Source: an uncultured bacterium
Lineage (GTDB): Bacteria > Actinomycetota > Coriobacteriia > Coriobacteriales > Coriobacteriaceae
DNA length: 8,147 bases
Reading direction: 5' to 3'
Assembly (NCBI GenBank): GCA_905215115.1
Contig: CAJMOP010000089.1
Coordinates: 1-8,147, forward strand
Below, in pieces: positions 6,768-8,147 of this stretch. Each line of letters begins with the position of its first letter. The first letter of the stretch is position 1. The notes under the pieces were generated by a model. That model was not told the origin of the DNA. It made no database searches and saw nothing but the letters and a program-made list of their open reading frames with translations. The position numbers were made by a program, and so were the translations under genes.

Positions 6768-7325
6768 ATGTCCGATACCGTTCGTGCCGAGAAAATCGCG
6801 CGCGAGGTCGACGATGCCGCCCGTCAGCTTGCCCAGGCGGGCCGCTTGGACCTGATGCATGAGTTTATCCAACATGGCGATGTGACGGTCTATACACATG
6901 TGACCTCGGTAGCGCGGGCAAGTCTGTCCTTTGCCGAGCGCCTGGGCCGCGTCGGTATCTCCGTCGACCGCTTATCGCTGCTGCGCGGGGCCCTGCTGCA
7001 CGATTACTTTCTCTATGACTGGCACGACCCCGACCCAAGCCATCGACTGCATGGCTTTCGTCACCCGTTTTTTGCCCTGGCGCGTGCGGAGGAAGATTTT
7101 GAGCTGACGTCGCGCGAGCGGAATATCATCGCGCGCCATATGTTTCCGCTGGTGCCGGTGCCGCCGACGTGTCGTGAGGCATGGATTGTGTGCCTGGCGG
7201 ATAAATGGTGCGCACTGCGCGAGACGATTGCCGGCCGTCTGCCGCGCAAAGGCGGCGCGAACGATTTGAACGAGGGCCCGAGTGACGGCTCGAGCAAAGA
7301 ATCGAACGAAAAGAGGAGTGAGTAG
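6768..7325 (+). CDS. HD-domain phosphohydrolase-like protein
   Basis: A 185-aa soluble protein of the HD superfamily, metal-dependent phosphohydrolases that often act on nucleotides or phosphate esters. The expected metal ligands are visible in order: His44 in YTHVTSVAR, His78-Asp79 in GALLHDYFLYDW, histidines at 95 and 99 in HGFRHP, His124 in IIARHMFP and Asp145 in CLADKW. The last 25 residues, after RLPRKGG, are Ser/Glu/Lys/Asn-rich and look disordered. The ATG at 6768 is chosen because AAGGAGG stands 4 nt before it; an in-frame GTG at 6723 lacks such a site. The next gene begins 3 nt after the stop, so the two are cotranscribed. I recall this small HD protein beside CmpB-type membrane proteins in other Gram-positive genomes. 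The substrate is unknown. Confidence 0.85.
   Translation: MSDTVRAEKIAREVDDAARQLAQAGRLDLMHEFIQHGDVTVYTHVTSVARASLSFAERLGRVGISVDRLSLLRGALLHDYFLYDWHDPDPSHRLHGFRHPFFALARAEEDFELTSRERNIIARHMFPLVPVPPTCREAWIVCLADKWCALRETIAGRLPRKGGANDLNEGPSDGSSKESNEKRSE
7313..7318 (+). promoter_or_regulatory. Ribosome binding site GAGGAG deciding the GTG start of the CmpB-type gene
   Basis: GAGGAG lies inside the last codons of the HD gene. It is 10 nt from the GTG at 7329 and 28 nt from the first in-frame ATG at 7347. Spacing therefore favours the GTG start. Confidence 0.6.
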
Positions 7326-7328
7326 ACG

Positions 7329-8147
7329 GTGGGAACCGCGATCGACATGGCATTTGACGGCGCGACGCTTGCCGCCTGTCCGCTCTCGGCGCTGGTACTC
7401 TCGTTTGCCTTCTACGGTTTTTGCGGCTGGGTATGGGAGTCGACAGTCTGCGCCATGCTCAACCACGGACGCTTTGCCAACAGCGGCTTTTTGCTAGGGC
7501 CGTGTTGTCCCATCTACGGTGCGGGCGGCATCGCGTGCTGGCTGCTGCTGCGTGGAATCCCAGACGCCTCGAGCCAGTTTGTCGCTGCCGCGCTCGTATG
7601 CAGCCTGATCGAATATAGCGTGGGCGTGCTGTTGGAAAAAACGACGGGTGCCCGGTTTTGGGATTACTCGCATCTGCCGTTTAACCTGCACGGACGCATC
7701 TGCCTGTACTGGGCCTGCGCGTTTGGCTTGGGTGCGTTGTGTATTTGCCGTTTAGTGGAGCCGGCATTGCTGGGGCTGCTTGGCCATCTGCCGGTGCTGA
7801 TTGTGCGGCTGTCCGCCTTTATCGTCGCGGTCGCGATGATGGTCGATGCGGTGTGCTCGTTGGCGAGCTGGCGGCGTCTGTCCGATCAGCTTGAGCGCGT
7901 GCGTGCCGACCTTGCCGACCGCATCAATGAGTCGCTTGCCGACGCCTCCGACTCCATGCTCGAACGTATTCCCGATTCGGCGATTGACTCGGTGGCGCAG
8001 ACGCATATCCGCGGTCGCGCCGTTAACGCTTGGCTGGCCGAGCTGGGCGACGCGGCGCTCGATGCCCTGCGCGAGAAGACTTCGATGCCGACGTTTATTT
8101 CGGATGGTGCTCGCGGCCTGGCGCTCGCTGCCCGTCGCGTGGCCGAT
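7329..8147 (+). CDS. Putative ABC-transporter type IV (CmpB family) membrane protein, 3' truncated by window end
   Basis: At least 273 codons with no stop; the gene continues beyond the window. The N-terminal domain matches the 'ABC_trans_CmpB' (PF06541) pattern. FYGFCGWVWE at 28-37 is followed by NSGFLLGPCCPIYGAGG at 51-67, then CSLIEYSVGVLLEK at 91-104 and FWDYSHLPFNLHGRICL at 110-126. Membrane segments lie near 18-36, 60-76, 84-102, 122-142 and 156-178. After about 180 comes a hydrophilic helical tail with coiled-coil-like spacing (LSDQLERVRADLADRI at 184-199) that goes on past 270, longer than the core family domain. Despite its name, no ATPase or permease partner is adjacent and a transport role is unproven. 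The GTG start is set by spacing from GAGGAG. It sits 3 nt after the HD gene, implying a shared transcript and perhaps a shared task at the membrane. Confidence 0.85.
   Translation, partial: MGTAIDMAFDGATLAACPLSALVLSFAFYGFCGWVWESTVCAMLNHGRFANSGFLLGPCCPIYGAGGIACWLLLRGIPDASSQFVAAALVCSLIEYSVGVLLEKTTGARFWDYSHLPFNLHGRICLYWACAFGLGALCICRLVEPALLGLLGHLPVLIVRLSAFIVAVAMMVDAVCSLASWRRLSDQLERVRADLADRINESLADASDSMLERIPDSAIDSVAQTHIRGRAVNAWLAELGDAALDALREKTSMPTFISDGARGLALAARRVAD

Overview
The window is high-GC DNA, and nearly every codon third position in the real genes is G or C. It carries five genes of a transport operon, a DXS-like gene and the start of a second operon. The actinobacterial-type glutamate transporter, the Tat-type lipoprotein signal and the codon use together suggest a gut-type actinobacterium of the Coriobacteriia, for example Collinsella. 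That taxonomic call is an inference from gene content and composition, not from a marker gene.

Layout. Bases 1-90 hold no recognisable gene. From 4487 down to 91, on the minus strand, lies a transport operon. It has a clear sigma70-type promoter, a Tat-type lipoprotein substrate-binding protein (gluB-like), two permeases overlapping by 4 nt (gluC-like and gluD-like) and an ATPase (gluA-like). After an 11-bp hairpin comes a class-I-glutamine-amidotransferase-fold gamma-glutamyl hydrolase (peptidase C26). A hairpin also separates the binding-protein gene from the permeases, as is common where the binding protein is made in excess. The likely joint job is uptake of glutamate or a related gamma-glutamyl amino acid, with intracellular hydrolysis of gamma-glutamyl bonds.

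Bases 4415-4757 (343 bp) hold no conventional gene but are dense in signals. They contain the transporter promoter, an imperfect inverted repeat just upstream of it, and a perfect 10-bp palindromic hairpin carrying GGGACAGG (possibly a REP-type element). On the plus strand there is also a tiny cassette with two TATAAT boxes, an ideal Shine-Dalgarno and an 11-codon ORF, ending in a strong bidirectional terminator. That terminator also ends the next gene.

Bases 4758-6539 (minus) encode a short, divergent 1-deoxyxylulose-5-phosphate-synthase-like enzyme. It keeps the thiamine-diphosphate motifs but has lost two residues of the canonical active site. A 228-bp divergent intergenic region with a GC-rich hairpin and a 12-bp palindrome separates it from a plus-strand pair. 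That pair is an HD-domain phosphohydrolase-like protein and a membrane protein of the 'putative ABC-transporter type IV / CmpB' family, which runs off the end of the window.

No tRNA, rRNA, CRISPR array, transposase or phage gene was seen. The most notable leads are the orphan micro-ORF cassette, the REP-like palindrome, the altered DXS active site and the coupling of a glutamate-type importer to a C26 hydrolase.
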